Origin: a virus
IMG/VR virus record: IMGVR_UViG_3300048507_000357
Span: 1-38,131 of that record
Strand: one strand, 5' to 3'
Length of the DNA stretch: 38,131 nucleotides
Numbering within the stretch: the first letter of the stretch is position 1; the number at the start of each line of letters is the position of its first letter. The notes below the pieces were generated by a model. That model ran no database searches. It was not told where the DNA came from and saw only the letters and a program-made list of their open reading frames with translations. The translations under genes were made by a program, and so were the position numbers. This document shows positions 26,886 through 34,663 of the stretch, in pieces.

Positions 26886-27485
26886 ATGGCACGCGCTATT
26901 AGAACTATCACCGACTTCAAAGCAAAGCTTCAAGGCGGTGGTGCAAGACCAAATTTATTTGAAGTTACTATCCCAGCATTTCCTGCAAGTGTTGGTGAAT
27001 GGGATGATGATACATTTAACTTTATGTGCAAGAGTGCTGCTTTGCCAGCATCTAATGTTGCACAAATTGAAGTGCCCTTCAGAGGAAGGGTACTGAAGGT
27101 TGCAGGAGACAGAACATTTGATGTATGGACTGTCACTGTAGTCAACGATGAAGACTTCAAACTTAGAACTGCTTTTGAGCAGTGGATGAATCAGATCAGT
27201 AAACTTGATAATGCAACTGGTGCTACAAATCCATCATCCTACATGGTTGATGCATATGTTCATCAGTTAGGTAGAGGTGCTGCTAGGTTCTCTACAGAAA
27301 ATACTGATGCTACATCAAATCTTCCACTGAGAACATACAGATTCTACGATATATTCCCAACTAACATCTCTCAAATCGATCTTTCGTATGAGAGTGGAGA
27401 TACTATCGAAGAGTTTACAGTTGACTTCCAAGTACAATACTGGGCAGCAGCTGGTAATGATCAGACTGGAACGCCTATTGTATAA
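26886..27485 (+). CDS. gp19: Tail tube protein gp19
   Basis: The 199-residue protein forms the tail tube through which DNA passes. The start ('MARAIRTITDFKAKLQGGGA', then 'RPNLFEVTIPAFP') and the core ('FMCKSAALPASNVAQIEVPF' at about 46-65, then 'RTFDVWTVTVVNDEDFKLR') are characteristic of T4-like gp19 (163 residues in T4). It follows the sheath gene as in T4 and has its own promoter box and a GGAGG ribosome site, as expected for an abundant tail protein. A strong hairpin lies inside the gene at 27071-27094. Confidence 0.94.
   Translation: MARAIRTITDFKAKLQGGGARPNLFEVTIPAFPASVGEWDDDTFNFMCKSAALPASNVAQIEVPFRGRVLKVAGDRTFDVWTVTVVNDEDFKLRTAFEQWMNQISKLDNATGATNPSSYMVDAYVHQLGRGAARFSTENTDATSNLPLRTYRFYDIFPTNISQIDLSYESGDTIEEFTVDFQVQYWAAAGNDQTGTPIV
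27071..27094 (+). other. Intragenic hairpin in gp19
   Basis: AGTGCCCTTC (27071-27080) pairs with GAAGGGTACT (27085-27094), ten base pairs with one G-U, closed by an AGAG loop. No T-run follows, so it is not a normal terminator. It codes for 'EVPFRGRVL'. Confidence 0.6.
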
Positions 27486-27489
27486 CCTT

Positions 27490-27497
27490 GATAAATA
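27490..27497 (+). promoter_or_regulatory. T4-type late promoter (GATAAATA) before gp20
   Basis: GATAAATA lies four bases after the gp19 stop and 28 bases before the portal ATG. No strong Shine-Dalgarno is visible in the remaining leader. Confidence 0.55.
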
Positions 27498-27525
27498 GTA
27501 ATAACATTTTTACACTTTAATTATA

Positions 27526-29187
27526 ATGGCTGCCAAGTTATTTGGATTTTCTATTGAAGATGGTGAAAATAAACCGAAAGGTGTGGTTTCCCCCGTTCCT
27601 CAGAATAATGAGGACGGGGTTGATCATTATTTAACTAGTGGTTTTTTTGGATCGTATGTTGATATTGAGGGTGTATATAGATCAGAATATGATCTTGTAA
27701 AAAGATATAGAGAGATGGCACTGCATCCAGAGGTTGATGGTGCGATTGAAGATATTGTCAATGAAGCCATTGTAAGTGATTCTAATGACAGTCCTGTTCA
27801 AATTGAACTGTCAAATTTAAAAGTAAGCGATGGTCTTAAGAAAAAAATTAGAGAAGAATTCAAGTACATTTTAGACATGCTTGACTTTGATAAAAAGTGC
27901 CATGAGATATACAGGAATTGGTATGTTGATGGTAGACTTTATTATCATAAAGTAATTGACATAGATAATCCTACAGAAGGGATTCAAGAACTGAGATATA
28001 TTGACGCATTAAAAATGCGTTTCGTTAGACAAGCAAATAAAAAAAGAAAAGAAGATATTAGATACTTGCCCAGTGGTGAGAAGGATCCAAAAGATACTGG
28101 ATTTCCAGAGATTCAAGAATATTTTGTATATAACCAATCAGCAAGTCAGACTGGAATTATCAATAGCGGACAAAATTCTGCACAAAATGGAATTAAGATG
28201 TCTAAGGACTCTGTTGCATACTGCACTTCAGGTCTTGTTGATAGAAATAAAAATCTTACTCTCTCATATTTACATAAAGCAATTAAGTCACTCAATCAAC
28301 TTCGTATGATTGAAGACTCTCTTGTTATCTATAGATTATCTCGAGCTCCAGAGCGTAGAATTTTCTACATTGATGTTGGCAATTTGCCAAAAATGAAAGC
28401 AGAGCAATATCTGCGTGATGTTATGATGAGATATCGTAACAAACTTGTATACGATTCTAGCACTGGTGAGATTCGTGATGATAAAAAGCATATGAGTATG
28501 CTTGAGGATTTCTGGTTACCTCGTCGTGAAGGTGGTCGTGGTACTGAGATCACAACTCTACCTGGTGGCCAAAATCTTGGTGAACTATCAGATATCAAAT
28601 ACTTCCAAGAAAAACTTTATCGATCATTAAATGTTCCATCTTCTAGAATAGGTGGACAAGAAGGATTCAATCTTGGTCGCTCATCAGAAATTCTTAGAGA
28701 TGAATTAAAATTTACTAAATTTGTTGGTCGTTTGAGAAAAAGATTTTCAAACATGTTTAATGATATCTTAAGAACTCAACTACTTCTCAAGAATATTGTA
28801 TCTCCAGAAGATTGGGAGATCATGTCTGAGCATATTCAATATGATTTCTTATATGACAATCATTTCTCAGAACTAAAAGATGCAGAACTTCTTACCGAAA
28901 GACTGAATATTGCAGCAACTGCAGAACCATATATTGGCAAGTATTATTCTCAAGATTGGGTTCGACGTAAAATCCTCCGCCAAACAGATGAAGAAATTAT
29001 TGAACAGGATTCATTAATTAAACGAGAAATTAGTGCAGGTATCATTCCAGATCCAAATGCACCTATTGATCCAGTAACTGGAGAACCGATGGCATCTGGA
29101 GGAGATGATTTGGGAGCACCAATTCAAGAACCAGATCTTGATGGCGCTAAAGATGGAGGAAGCACGGAAGCACCTGAGATTGTTTGA
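27526..29187 (+). CDS. gp20: Portal vertex protein gp20
   Basis: The 553-residue protein forms the dodecameric portal that nucleates the prohead and holds the packaging motor and neck. Clear family segments are 'YRSEYDLVKRYREMALHPEV' (about 51-70), 'LYYHKVIDIDNPTEGIQELR' (about 142-161), 'YLPSGEKDPKDTG' and 'SSRIGGQEGFNLGRSSEILR' (about 376-395). T4 gp20 is 524 residues. The C-terminal tail is acidic and Gly/Pro rich. The gene is widely used as a cyanomyovirus marker. A bulged hairpin lies at codons 22-32. The next gene starts two bases after its stop. Confidence 0.97.
   Translation: MAAKLFGFSIEDGENKPKGVVSPVPQNNEDGVDHYLTSGFFGSYVDIEGVYRSEYDLVKRYREMALHPEVDGAIEDIVNEAIVSDSNDSPVQIELSNLKVSDGLKKKIREEFKYILDMLDFDKKCHEIYRNWYVDGRLYYHKVIDIDNPTEGIQELRYIDALKMRFVRQANKKRKEDIRYLPSGEKDPKDTGFPEIQEYFVYNQSASQTGIINSGQNSAQNGIKMSKDSVAYCTSGLVDRNKNLTLSYLHKAIKSLNQLRMIEDSLVIYRLSRAPERRIFYIDVGNLPKMKAEQYLRDVMMRYRNKLVYDSSTGEIRDDKKHMSMLEDFWLPRREGGRGTEITTLPGGQNLGELSDIKYFQEKLYRSLNVPSSRIGGQEGFNLGRSSEILRDELKFTKFVGRLRKRFSNMFNDILRTQLLLKNIVSPEDWEIMSEHIQYDFLYDNHFSELKDAELLTERLNIAATAEPYIGKYYSQDWVRRKILRQTDEEIIEQDSLIKREISAGIIPDPNAPIDPVTGEPMASGGDDLGAPIQEPDLDGAKDGGSTEAPEIV
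27591..27619 (+). other. Bulged hairpin near the gp20 start
   Basis: CCCCGT (27591-27596) pairs with ACGGGG (27614-27619), then after a bulged T at 27597, CCTCA (27598-27602) pairs with TGAGG (27609-27613), loop GAATAA. Eleven pairs in all, GC-rich in an AT-rich gene, 65 bases after the start codon. No T-run follows. Confidence 0.6.
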
Positions 29188-29189
29188 TT

Positions 29190-29852
29190 ATGAACAATTA
29201 TCATAGATTTTTAGATATTAGAGAATACATCCCTAATATTGATACTTCTTTGCATCAAACTGATGGTCTCCGATGGCCAGAATTTCATAAAACATTTGAA
29301 TTATCTGAACTAGGCAATGACAAAATAGAACCCTGGTTGAATACCATGGGGTTTACGTCTACTTGGATAGAATTTTTTTATACTCCACCAGGAGATGAAG
29401 GAGTAATACATTCTGATAATGTTTACTATGCAGATTGGGCAAAATTAATTTTTCAATTTGGTGGTGAGGGTAGCACTATGAGATGGTGGACCTCAGATTC
29501 TGTAATGAGAGTAAGCACCAGTGCAGAGCAAGTTTGCTCAATGGATATTCCTGAGAGAAGTGAATATAATGTTGGTGACAGAACAGACGATCATTATCAT
29601 GGTCAAGTCTTAGTAACTAGAGAACAATATGCAAATTTAGAACATGAAGTTGAAGTTGGTTCATGTAGTCTAGTAAATGTTGGTCCTCTGCATAGTTCTT
29701 ACAATCCATCATCGGAATCTAGATTTACATTAACTATTGCGTTAATGGATATGAATACTCAATATGAAAGGAGAATCTTATGGGAAGAAGCATTAGAAGC
29801 ATTCAAACCTTACACAGTTGATTCTTCAATAAACCTTTGCGCCGCAAGATAA
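29190..29852 (+). CDS. 2OG-Fe(II) oxygenase-like protein
   Basis: A TTG six bases upstream is in frame, but the ATG at 29190, two bases after the portal stop, is the better start and gives 220 residues. The sequence shows the iron-binding pattern of 2-oxoglutarate dioxygenases: His74-x-Asp76 ('VIHSDN'), distal His168 ('NVGPLHSSYNPSSESRFTL') and Arg178 ten residues later, the usual 2OG-binding position. 'FFYTPPGDEGV' before HxD is also typical of hydroxylase-like folds. Many cyanophages carry 2OG oxygenases of unknown substrate. The 3' end overlaps the convergent radical SAM gene by 50 bases. It has no T4 counterpart. Family is fairly sure; the substrate is unknown. Confidence 0.72.
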   Translation: MNNYHRFLDIREYIPNIDTSLHQTDGLRWPEFHKTFELSELGNDKIEPWLNTMGFTSTWIEFFYTPPGDEGVIHSDNVYYADWAKLIFQFGGEGSTMRWWTSDSVMRVSTSAEQVCSMDIPERSEYNVGDRTDDHYHGQVLVTREQYANLEHEVEVGSCSLVNVGPLHSSYNPSSESRFTLTIALMDMNTQYERRILWEEALEAFKPYTVDSSINLCAAR

Positions 29853-31569
29853 ACACTGTGTGTGGGTCATTTTTATCAAACTCTTTGAACTCAGTATCTA
29901 CTTCATATTTGCCATCTTCACATTCAATATAATAAGGATATTGAACATCCTCATCAAAAATAAATGCTCTTTGAAGTTTTAAAATATCATCATCAATTGG
30001 AATCAATAGTGTAGCAACTTTATCCAAAATATCAAATATATCTTTTTTATTATTAAACATAAAAGCAAAACTTCCTGCATGTAAAGTATGTCCATGCTTT
30101 CCTTGATCTAAAATTTTGCCAGTTTTCATATAGTGAGATACGGATTTTTCAATCTCCTTGTAATGTTGACCTATAACCCCAGTATCCTTTTTAATAAACT
30201 CAAACAAAGCATCATAGAATATTCTATAATCAACATTTAAATTTTTATAAAAATGCTTTGCGACTAGTTGAGTATATCCAGCAATATGAAATTGAATTAT
30301 TAACCATCCATAAAGGTATGCTTCAATAAGTTCATCATTAGTCATAGTATTGGTCTCTGAAATCAATTCTATGACTTCTTTAATATCATGATCTTCTTTA
30401 CTGAAGGACATGTAATCTTCTGCTTTGATAGTCTTAATTCCATGGACTTCCCTCGACAAAGAACTATTCAGATCAGTATCACCAAACATTTGACAGAACC
30501 AAACATCAATAGAATCATGTTGTCCACACTGAAGAATTTGGGCAAATCCATTTTTCCAAGAGTCTAAAGTTTCTTCTGGTAAACCAAGAATTAGTTCAGT
30601 ATACGTTTTAACTCCATATTTTTTACTCTTCTCAATTTGCTCAGATATCTTATTGATACTCATATTTTTTCTCTTGATCGATTTTAATGTAGGTTCATTC
30701 ATACTCTGAACACTCAAGGTTACACCTCTACTAATATCCCCAAGAATTTGTGCAATTTCAAAGATGACTTCAGTAGAATTCTTTGAATATTGAACATTAA
30801 TTGCTTCTAGTTTACCACGATCTGCTGCACTACGAAAGAGTTTTGCAATTTCAAGGTCTCTCTCTTTAAACATTCCAAAATTTGCATCCGCATTAAATAT
30901 AAATCCAACATTGTTTCTTGCTGCCCAGTTTATATCATCCGTAATTCTTTCTAATCCAAAGTGCTTGACCTTTTGATATGTCATTCCACCCCAGTCACAA
31001 TAAGTGCATCTATGTGGGCACCCTCTGTTGGTCTCTACTGTCATAGACCATAAAACATCTGGATTATCAGATACTATTTTACGAAAGACACCGAGTTGAT
31101 ATGGACTTTGAAAATCCATATCTTCAATTCGATTCTTCCGATATATCCTTTCAAATGGTTCCATAGATATAACTTTTCTGAGTAGATCTAAAAACGCTTC
31201 TTCTCCCTCAGATACAATAATACAGTCAATAAAGTCATACTTTGTAAGTTTTTCTGTCGCTTGTGGTCCACCAAATTCAATGATGCATTCTGGATACTTT
31301 TCTTTTATTAATTTTGCGACATGTAGATTATATTGTTCGTTCCAAATATATGTACTAAACGCACAGACTACGGGATCTTCTAGTCTTGCAACTAATTTTT
31401 CAGGGTCTTCTCGTTTAAATATTAAATCTTTTAAATAAAATCCACTAGCTACATCGTCATATTGCATACAATATGCCCAAAGACATCCAACACTATACGG
31501 TAACCAATACGTGTCTTCATTTCTTACTTCTACCGCATACTGCGGTTGGAACATGTATAAGTTTCTCAT
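29803..31569 (-). CDS. Radical SAM protein with B12-binding-like N-domain
   Basis: The 588-residue protein carries the radical SAM cluster motif Cys184-x3-Cys188-x2-Cys191 ('NRGCPHRCTYCDWGG'). Residues about 55-135 look like the Rossmann-type cobalamin domain found before such cores ('STYIWNEQYNLHVAKLIKEK', 'FGGPQATEKL', 'SEGEEAFLDLL'), but I see no DxHxxG cobalamin-ligand motif. 'LSVQSMNEPTLKSIKRKNMS' (285-304) and 'YTELILGLPEETLDSWKNG' are usual elpFH-type core motifs. The C-terminal 200 residues are not recognised. It is the second gene of a minus-strand pair and overlaps the glycosyltransferase end by 53 bases (38 if Met6 is used). Chemistry could be methylation, rearrangement or peptide modification; the substrate is unknown. 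Confidence 0.85.
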   Translation of the reverse strand: MRNLYMFQPQYAVEVRNEDTYWLPYSVGCLWAYCMQYDDVASGFYLKDLIFKREDPEKLVARLEDPVVCAFSTYIWNEQYNLHVAKLIKEKYPECIIEFGGPQATEKLTKYDFIDCIIVSEGEEAFLDLLRKVISMEPFERIYRKNRIEDMDFQSPYQLGVFRKIVSDNPDVLWSMTVETNRGCPHRCTYCDWGGMTYQKVKHFGLERITDDINWAARNNVGFIFNADANFGMFKERDLEIAKLFRSAADRGKLEAINVQYSKNSTEVIFEIAQILGDISRGVTLSVQSMNEPTLKSIKRKNMSINKISEQIEKSKKYGVKTYTELILGLPEETLDSWKNGFAQILQCGQHDSIDVWFCQMFGDTDLNSSLSREVHGIKTIKAEDYMSFSKEDHDIKEVIELISETNTMTNDELIEAYLYGWLIIQFHIAGYTQLVAKHFYKNLNVDYRIFYDALFEFIKKDTGVIGQHYKEIEKSVSHYMKTGKILDQGKHGHTLHAGSFAFMFNNKKDIFDILDKVATLLIPIDDDILKLQRAFIFDEDVQYPYYIECEDGKYEVDTEFKEFDKNDPHTVFILRRKGLLKNQLCKV

Positions 31570-32473
31570 TTATAGCCAAGTCGTGAAAGTATTTATCATC
31601 CCATCTGGAGATGTCTCTCTCCATCAGAACGTCAGTGTTCTTACTATAGGTAAAAAACTCGTCAAGCGTGAACTTGTCTCTATCATACCACCACCACTCA
31701 TGATATGCTTCATAGCATTTTACAAAACTAAGTTTTGGTTCCCAAGAGCGTTTCCCCAATACTCCAATGTGACTAATACCAGTAAAGTATGGATTCATCG
31801 GTATTAGTGGTAGAGAATAACCACAACCAGATTGATTGATAAAATAATCTGGACCGCCAGAAGTTCCTTTATATCTTAGTCCATCATGAATACCAGAATC
31901 TCTATCAATGTAAATTGCATTGGCAATATTATAATCAAATTTAAACTTACCGTTGGGGTAATGCAGACTAAGAAGTTTTTTTATATAGTCCCTGTTTAAT
32001 AAGCATGGACCCAAAGAATATTCTGATTTTGTGGGATGCAAATAAAAAGGTATTACCCCTGGTGTCTCGAATCCTAACTGCAAACAATCCCACCCAATCG
32101 GAAGACGTTCAATTAATTCACCCCATTCAAAGTGCCAGCGACTAACAAGCGACAAATCATAATCGTCTTCCATCAAGATCATGAATTCATCATTAGTGTT
32201 ATCAATCCATTCTTGGAAGAATAACAATAGACTTGCAGAGACTATGTTTATATAATGAGAAGTATCTTCCGAGTATGTTCCTTCTAAGTCATCCAAATAC
32301 CATTTAAAAAAAGTCCCATCCTTTGGAAATGGTTCCATTGGTATTCTCGTATACTTCAAACCAAGAGTCTGGAACTGACTCTCCATGTATCTTCTACGTT
32401 CAGTTTTATTAGTTACATTAGTATAGTAAATATGTGGAAGATTCATCAAAAAGTCTTTATTGATATTTATCAT
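31517..32473 (-). CDS. Glycosyltransferase, family 25-like (GT-A)
   Basis: The 318-residue product begins with a segment typical of family 25 (LPS-type) glycosyltransferases ('IYYTNVTNKTERRRYMESQF', 15-34), followed by 'FMILMEDDYDLSL' (97-109), where the acidic EDD is the probable metal/nucleotide-sugar site. 'LGPCLLNRDYIKKLLSL' and 'GGPDYFINQSG' are further parts of that fold. Met10 is an alternative start. It leads the minus-strand pair. The late-promoter box of the 54-residue prohead gene on the other strand overlaps its start codon. It may glycosylate a virion or host surface component; this is inference from family. Confidence 0.75.
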   Translation of the reverse strand: MININKDFLMNLPHIYYTNVTNKTERRRYMESQFQTLGLKYTRIPMEPFPKDGTFFKWYLDDLEGTYSEDTSHYINIVSASLLLFFQEWIDNTNDEFMILMEDDYDLSLVSRWHFEWGELIERLPIGWDCLQLGFETPGVIPFYLHPTKSEYSLGPCLLNRDYIKKLLSLHYPNGKFKFDYNIANAIYIDRDSGIHDGLRYKGTSGGPDYFINQSGCGYSLPLIPMNPYFTGISHIGVLGKRSWEPKLSFVKCYEAYHEWWWYDRDKFTLDEFFTYSKNTDVLMERDISRWDDKYFHDLAINEKLIHVPTAVCGRSKK

Positions 32474-32478
32474 AAATA
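32471..32478 (+). promoter_or_regulatory. T4-type late promoter (CATAAATA) in the divergent gap
   Basis: CATAAATA begins on the start codon (minus strand) of the glycosyltransferase gene and lies 24 bases before the plus-strand ATG at 32503. Late transcription of the prohead genes thus starts within the 5' end of the minus-strand unit. Confidence 0.55.
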
Positions 32479-32502
32479 ACTGAACAATCTTCAGTTTATA
32501 AA

Positions 32503-32667
32503 ATGGACGAACTTCTAGATATGATTGTCAGTGATGAATCTTCAGTGAACGTTTCTGATAAGATTAAAGATTTGCTTTACGCCAAATCCTCCGATAAGAT
32601 TCAAAACATCCGACCTGAGGTTACAAATAATATGTTTGACTCTGAGTATGAAGAATCAGAAGAGTAA
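32503..32667 (+). CDS. Small acidic prohead core protein, gp67-like
   Basis: A 54-residue acidic protein (MDELLDMIVSDESS at the start, 'SEYEESEE' at the end). T4 has the small prohead core genes 67 and 68 between 20 and 21; this gene lies just before gp21, has its own late-promoter box and no better-supported overlapping frame. Cyanophages usually carry a small acidic protein here annotated as gp67 or prohead core. Composition and position support that role, but the sequence is too short for a firm homology call. Confidence 0.65.
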   Translation: MDELLDMIVSDESSVNVSDKIKDLLYAKSSDKIQNIRPEVTNNMFDSEYEESEE

Positions 32668-32672
32668 ATGTT

Positions 32673-32688
32673 AATAAATAACTAAATA
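32673..32688 (+). promoter_or_regulatory. Tandem late-promoter boxes before gp21
   Basis: AATAAATA (32673-32680) and CTAAATA (32682-32688) lie side by side in the 37-base gap before gp21, with the ATG 16 bases after the second. Confidence 0.5.
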
Positions 32689-32704
32689 ACCGACTACTGA
32701 GCAG

Positions 32705-33358
32705 ATGAAACTCATCAGAGAAGAGATTGAAAGTGTAGAGGTTCTTACCGAAACCGTAAATGGTAAGAAGAACATGTTTATTAAAGGCGTGTTTCTTCAA
32801 AGTGAAATGGTAAACCGTAATGGTAGAATGTACCCATTCTCAATTATGGAAAGAGAAGTAAAAAGATACTCTAAGGATTATGTTGACAAGGGCAGAGCAC
32901 TTGGAGAACTGGGTCATCCTGATGGTCCAACAGTAAACCTAGATAGAGTATCTCATAAAATAACTGAGTTGAAGCAGCAAGGTAATAACTTTGTTGGTAA
33001 AGCGCAGATTTTGCATACCCCAATGGGTAAGATTGCAGAAGCACTTCTCAAAGATGGTGTAACACTTGGCGTTTCTTCTCGTGGAATTGGGTCTTTAAGA
33101 GATAATACTAAGACAGGTTATAAAGAAGTTGGAGAAGATTTTATGCTTGCAACTGCTGCAGATATTGTAGCAGATCCATCCGCACCCGATGCATTTGTTC
33201 AGGGAATTATGGAAGGCAAAGAGTGGGTTTGGGATGGAGGTATTCTCCGCGAAAGACTCGCACTTCAAGCAAAGCAAAGAATTGAAGAAGCAGTTGTGCA
33301 AAGAAACTTGGAAGAAAGAAAATTAAACCTTTTTGATGACTTTCTTAATTCACTATAG
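32705..33358 (+). CDS. gp21: Prohead core protease gp21
   Basis: The 217-residue protein belongs to the T4 gp21 / herpes-type serine protease family, which matures the prohead by cutting after (I/L)-x-Glu. His71 ('GELGHPDGP') and Ser124/Ser125 ('LGVSSRGIG') are the expected catalytic residues; Asp153 or Asp157 ('AADIVADPSAPDAF') sits where the third residue is expected. T4 gp21 is 212 residues, so this one is complete. Likely substrates in this window are scaffold gp22, capsid gp23 and perhaps the 104-residue protein at 21447. Confidence 0.95.
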   Translation: MKLIREEIESVEVLTETVNGKKNMFIKGVFLQSEMVNRNGRMYPFSIMEREVKRYSKDYVDKGRALGELGHPDGPTVNLDRVSHKITELKQQGNNFVGKAQILHTPMGKIAEALLKDGVTLGVSSRGIGSLRDNTKTGYKEVGEDFMLATAADIVADPSAPDAFVQGIMEGKEWVWDGGILRERLALQAKQRIEEAVVQRNLEERKLNLFDDFLNSL

Positions 33359-33384
33359 TATATATAGTCACAACTACAAAATAT

Positions 33385-33396
33385 ACTAAATAAATA
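33385..33396 (+). promoter_or_regulatory. Overlapping late-promoter boxes before gp22
   Basis: ACTAAATAAATA holds two overlapping matches, ACTAAATA and AATAAATA, in the 76-base gap before gp22, 38 bases before the ATG. GGAGAG at 33423-33428 is the probable ribosome site. Nothing else is seen in the gap. Confidence 0.55.
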
Positions 33397-33434
33397 TAGA
33401 TTAAAATTACTAAAGGTTAATCGGAGAGTCTCAA

Positions 33435-34619
33435 ATGTCTAGTGACACTAACTTACAGGAAATGGAAGCAGGCACAACTCAATCCAAGACCGCTGTCAAT
33501 GCTGGTGCAAAGGCAGCTGATCCCATGCAAAAGCTTGCTCCTGGTGCAGTAGCAGGCGAATCTGGATCATACGAAGATCTTGGAGGTCCCACTCCAGACA
33601 ATTATAAGTCTGATGATGAGTCTGCCAAACTCAAAACCCCTGGCGCAACCCTTAAGCAAGTTAAGGATGTTGTAAACAAAGGAGCTAAAGCTGCTGATGC
33701 CATGAAGGGTATGAAGGAGGAAGAAGAACTCAACTCTGAAGAGGTAATCGAAGAGGACGAGGAAATCACCGCCGAGGCAGAAGAAGTTGTATCCGAAGAG
33801 GAAGCAACGGAAGAGGAAGTTGTATCTGAAGAAGAAACATCTGAAGAAGAAGTTGTCGCTGAGGCAGAAGAAATTGAGGAATTTGATGTCTCTGAAGATG
33901 TCAACGCTCTCCTCGATGGTGAAGAGCTTTCGGAAGAATTCCAAGAGAAAGCACGCACCATTTTTGAAGCAGCACTGAGATCCAAAGTCGAAGTGATCAG
34001 AGAGGGTCTCTCTGCTGCATATGACAAAGCATACGAGGAAAAACTCGTAGAAGAAGTTACCGAGATTAAAACTGCTCTTGAAGAAAGAGTAGATTCATAT
34101 CTTGAGTACGTATCCGAAGAGTGGGTTACTGAAAACAGACTTGCCATTGAAAGTGGTCTTAAGTCTGAAATGACAGAATCCTTCCTCTCTGGTATGAAGA
34201 GTCTTTTTGAAGAACATTATGTATCAATCCCTGAAGAAAAATATGATGTGCTAGAGAGCATGGTAGAAAAACTTGATGAAATGGAGACAAAACTCAACGA
34301 GCAGATCGAAAAGAATATCGTTCTTAACTCCCGTCTTTCTGAGTCGGTTGCAGATGGTATCTTTGATGAAGTAACTGAAGGTCTTGCCCTCAGCCAAAAA
34401 GAGAAGCTCGCTTCACTTACCGAAAGTGTTGAGTTTGAAAGTGCAAAAACATATCGTGAAAAACTGGAGATGCTGAAGGAGTCATACTTCTCAGCAAAGA
34501 AAGCTCCTAAAGCTCAGACCGAAAATCTGTCTGAAGAAGTTGATATTGATGCAGCAGGTAATGTACCTGACTACATGAACAACTATCTCAGGACACTGGG
34601 TGCTGTTAGCAAAAAGTGA
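33435..34619 (+). CDS. gp22: Prohead scaffold (core) protein gp22
   Basis: The 394-residue acidic protein sits between protease and capsid genes like T4 gp22 (269 residues). The N-terminal part has an internal duplication ('VNAGAKAADPMQKL' about 21-34 and 'VNKGAKAADAMKGM' about 81-94). Residues about 97-150 are a Glu-rich tract of repeated 'EEEVVSEE'-like units. The rest is predicted long coiled helix ('LDEMETKLNEQIEKNIVLNS', about 278-297), as expected for a core scaffold that is digested by gp21. 'LQE' at residues 7-9 is a possible protease site. A 45-base leader without a late-promoter box follows before gp23, so both genes probably share a transcript. Confidence 0.9.
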   Translation: MSSDTNLQEMEAGTTQSKTAVNAGAKAADPMQKLAPGAVAGESGSYEDLGGPTPDNYKSDDESAKLKTPGATLKQVKDVVNKGAKAADAMKGMKEEEELNSEEVIEEDEEITAEAEEVVSEEEATEEEVVSEEETSEEEVVAEAEEIEEFDVSEDVNALLDGEELSEEFQEKARTIFEAALRSKVEVIREGLSAAYDKAYEEKLVEEVTEIKTALEERVDSYLEYVSEEWVTENRLAIESGLKSEMTESFLSGMKSLFEEHYVSIPEEKYDVLESMVEKLDEMETKLNEQIEKNIVLNSRLSESVADGIFDEVTEGLALSQKEKLASLTESVEFESAKTYREKLEMLKESYFSAKKAPKAQTENLSEEVDIDAAGNVPDYMNNYLRTLGAVSKK

Positions 34620-34663
34620 AATCTTTATTATTAATCAAACAAAACTAAACTAAGGTAAAGCAA

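Noticed and set aside
29184-29189. TTG start for the oxygenase-like gene
   Set aside because: It would overlap the portal stop by four bases, but an ATG two codons later is a normal start with little lost.
31511-31807. 98-residue plus-strand frame in the minus-strand island
   Set aside because: Antisense to well-supported glycosyltransferase and radical SAM genes and without promoter or ribosome site.
32480-32494. CTGAA-CAATC-TTCAG inverted repeat in the divergent gap as an operator or terminator
   Set aside because: Only five pairs, no T-run, and short inverted repeats are expected by chance in AT-rich gaps.
33602-34147. 181-residue Ser-rich frame on the minus strand
   Set aside because: It is the complement of GAA/GAG/TCT-rich code in gp22; no start signals and biased composition typical of a shadow.
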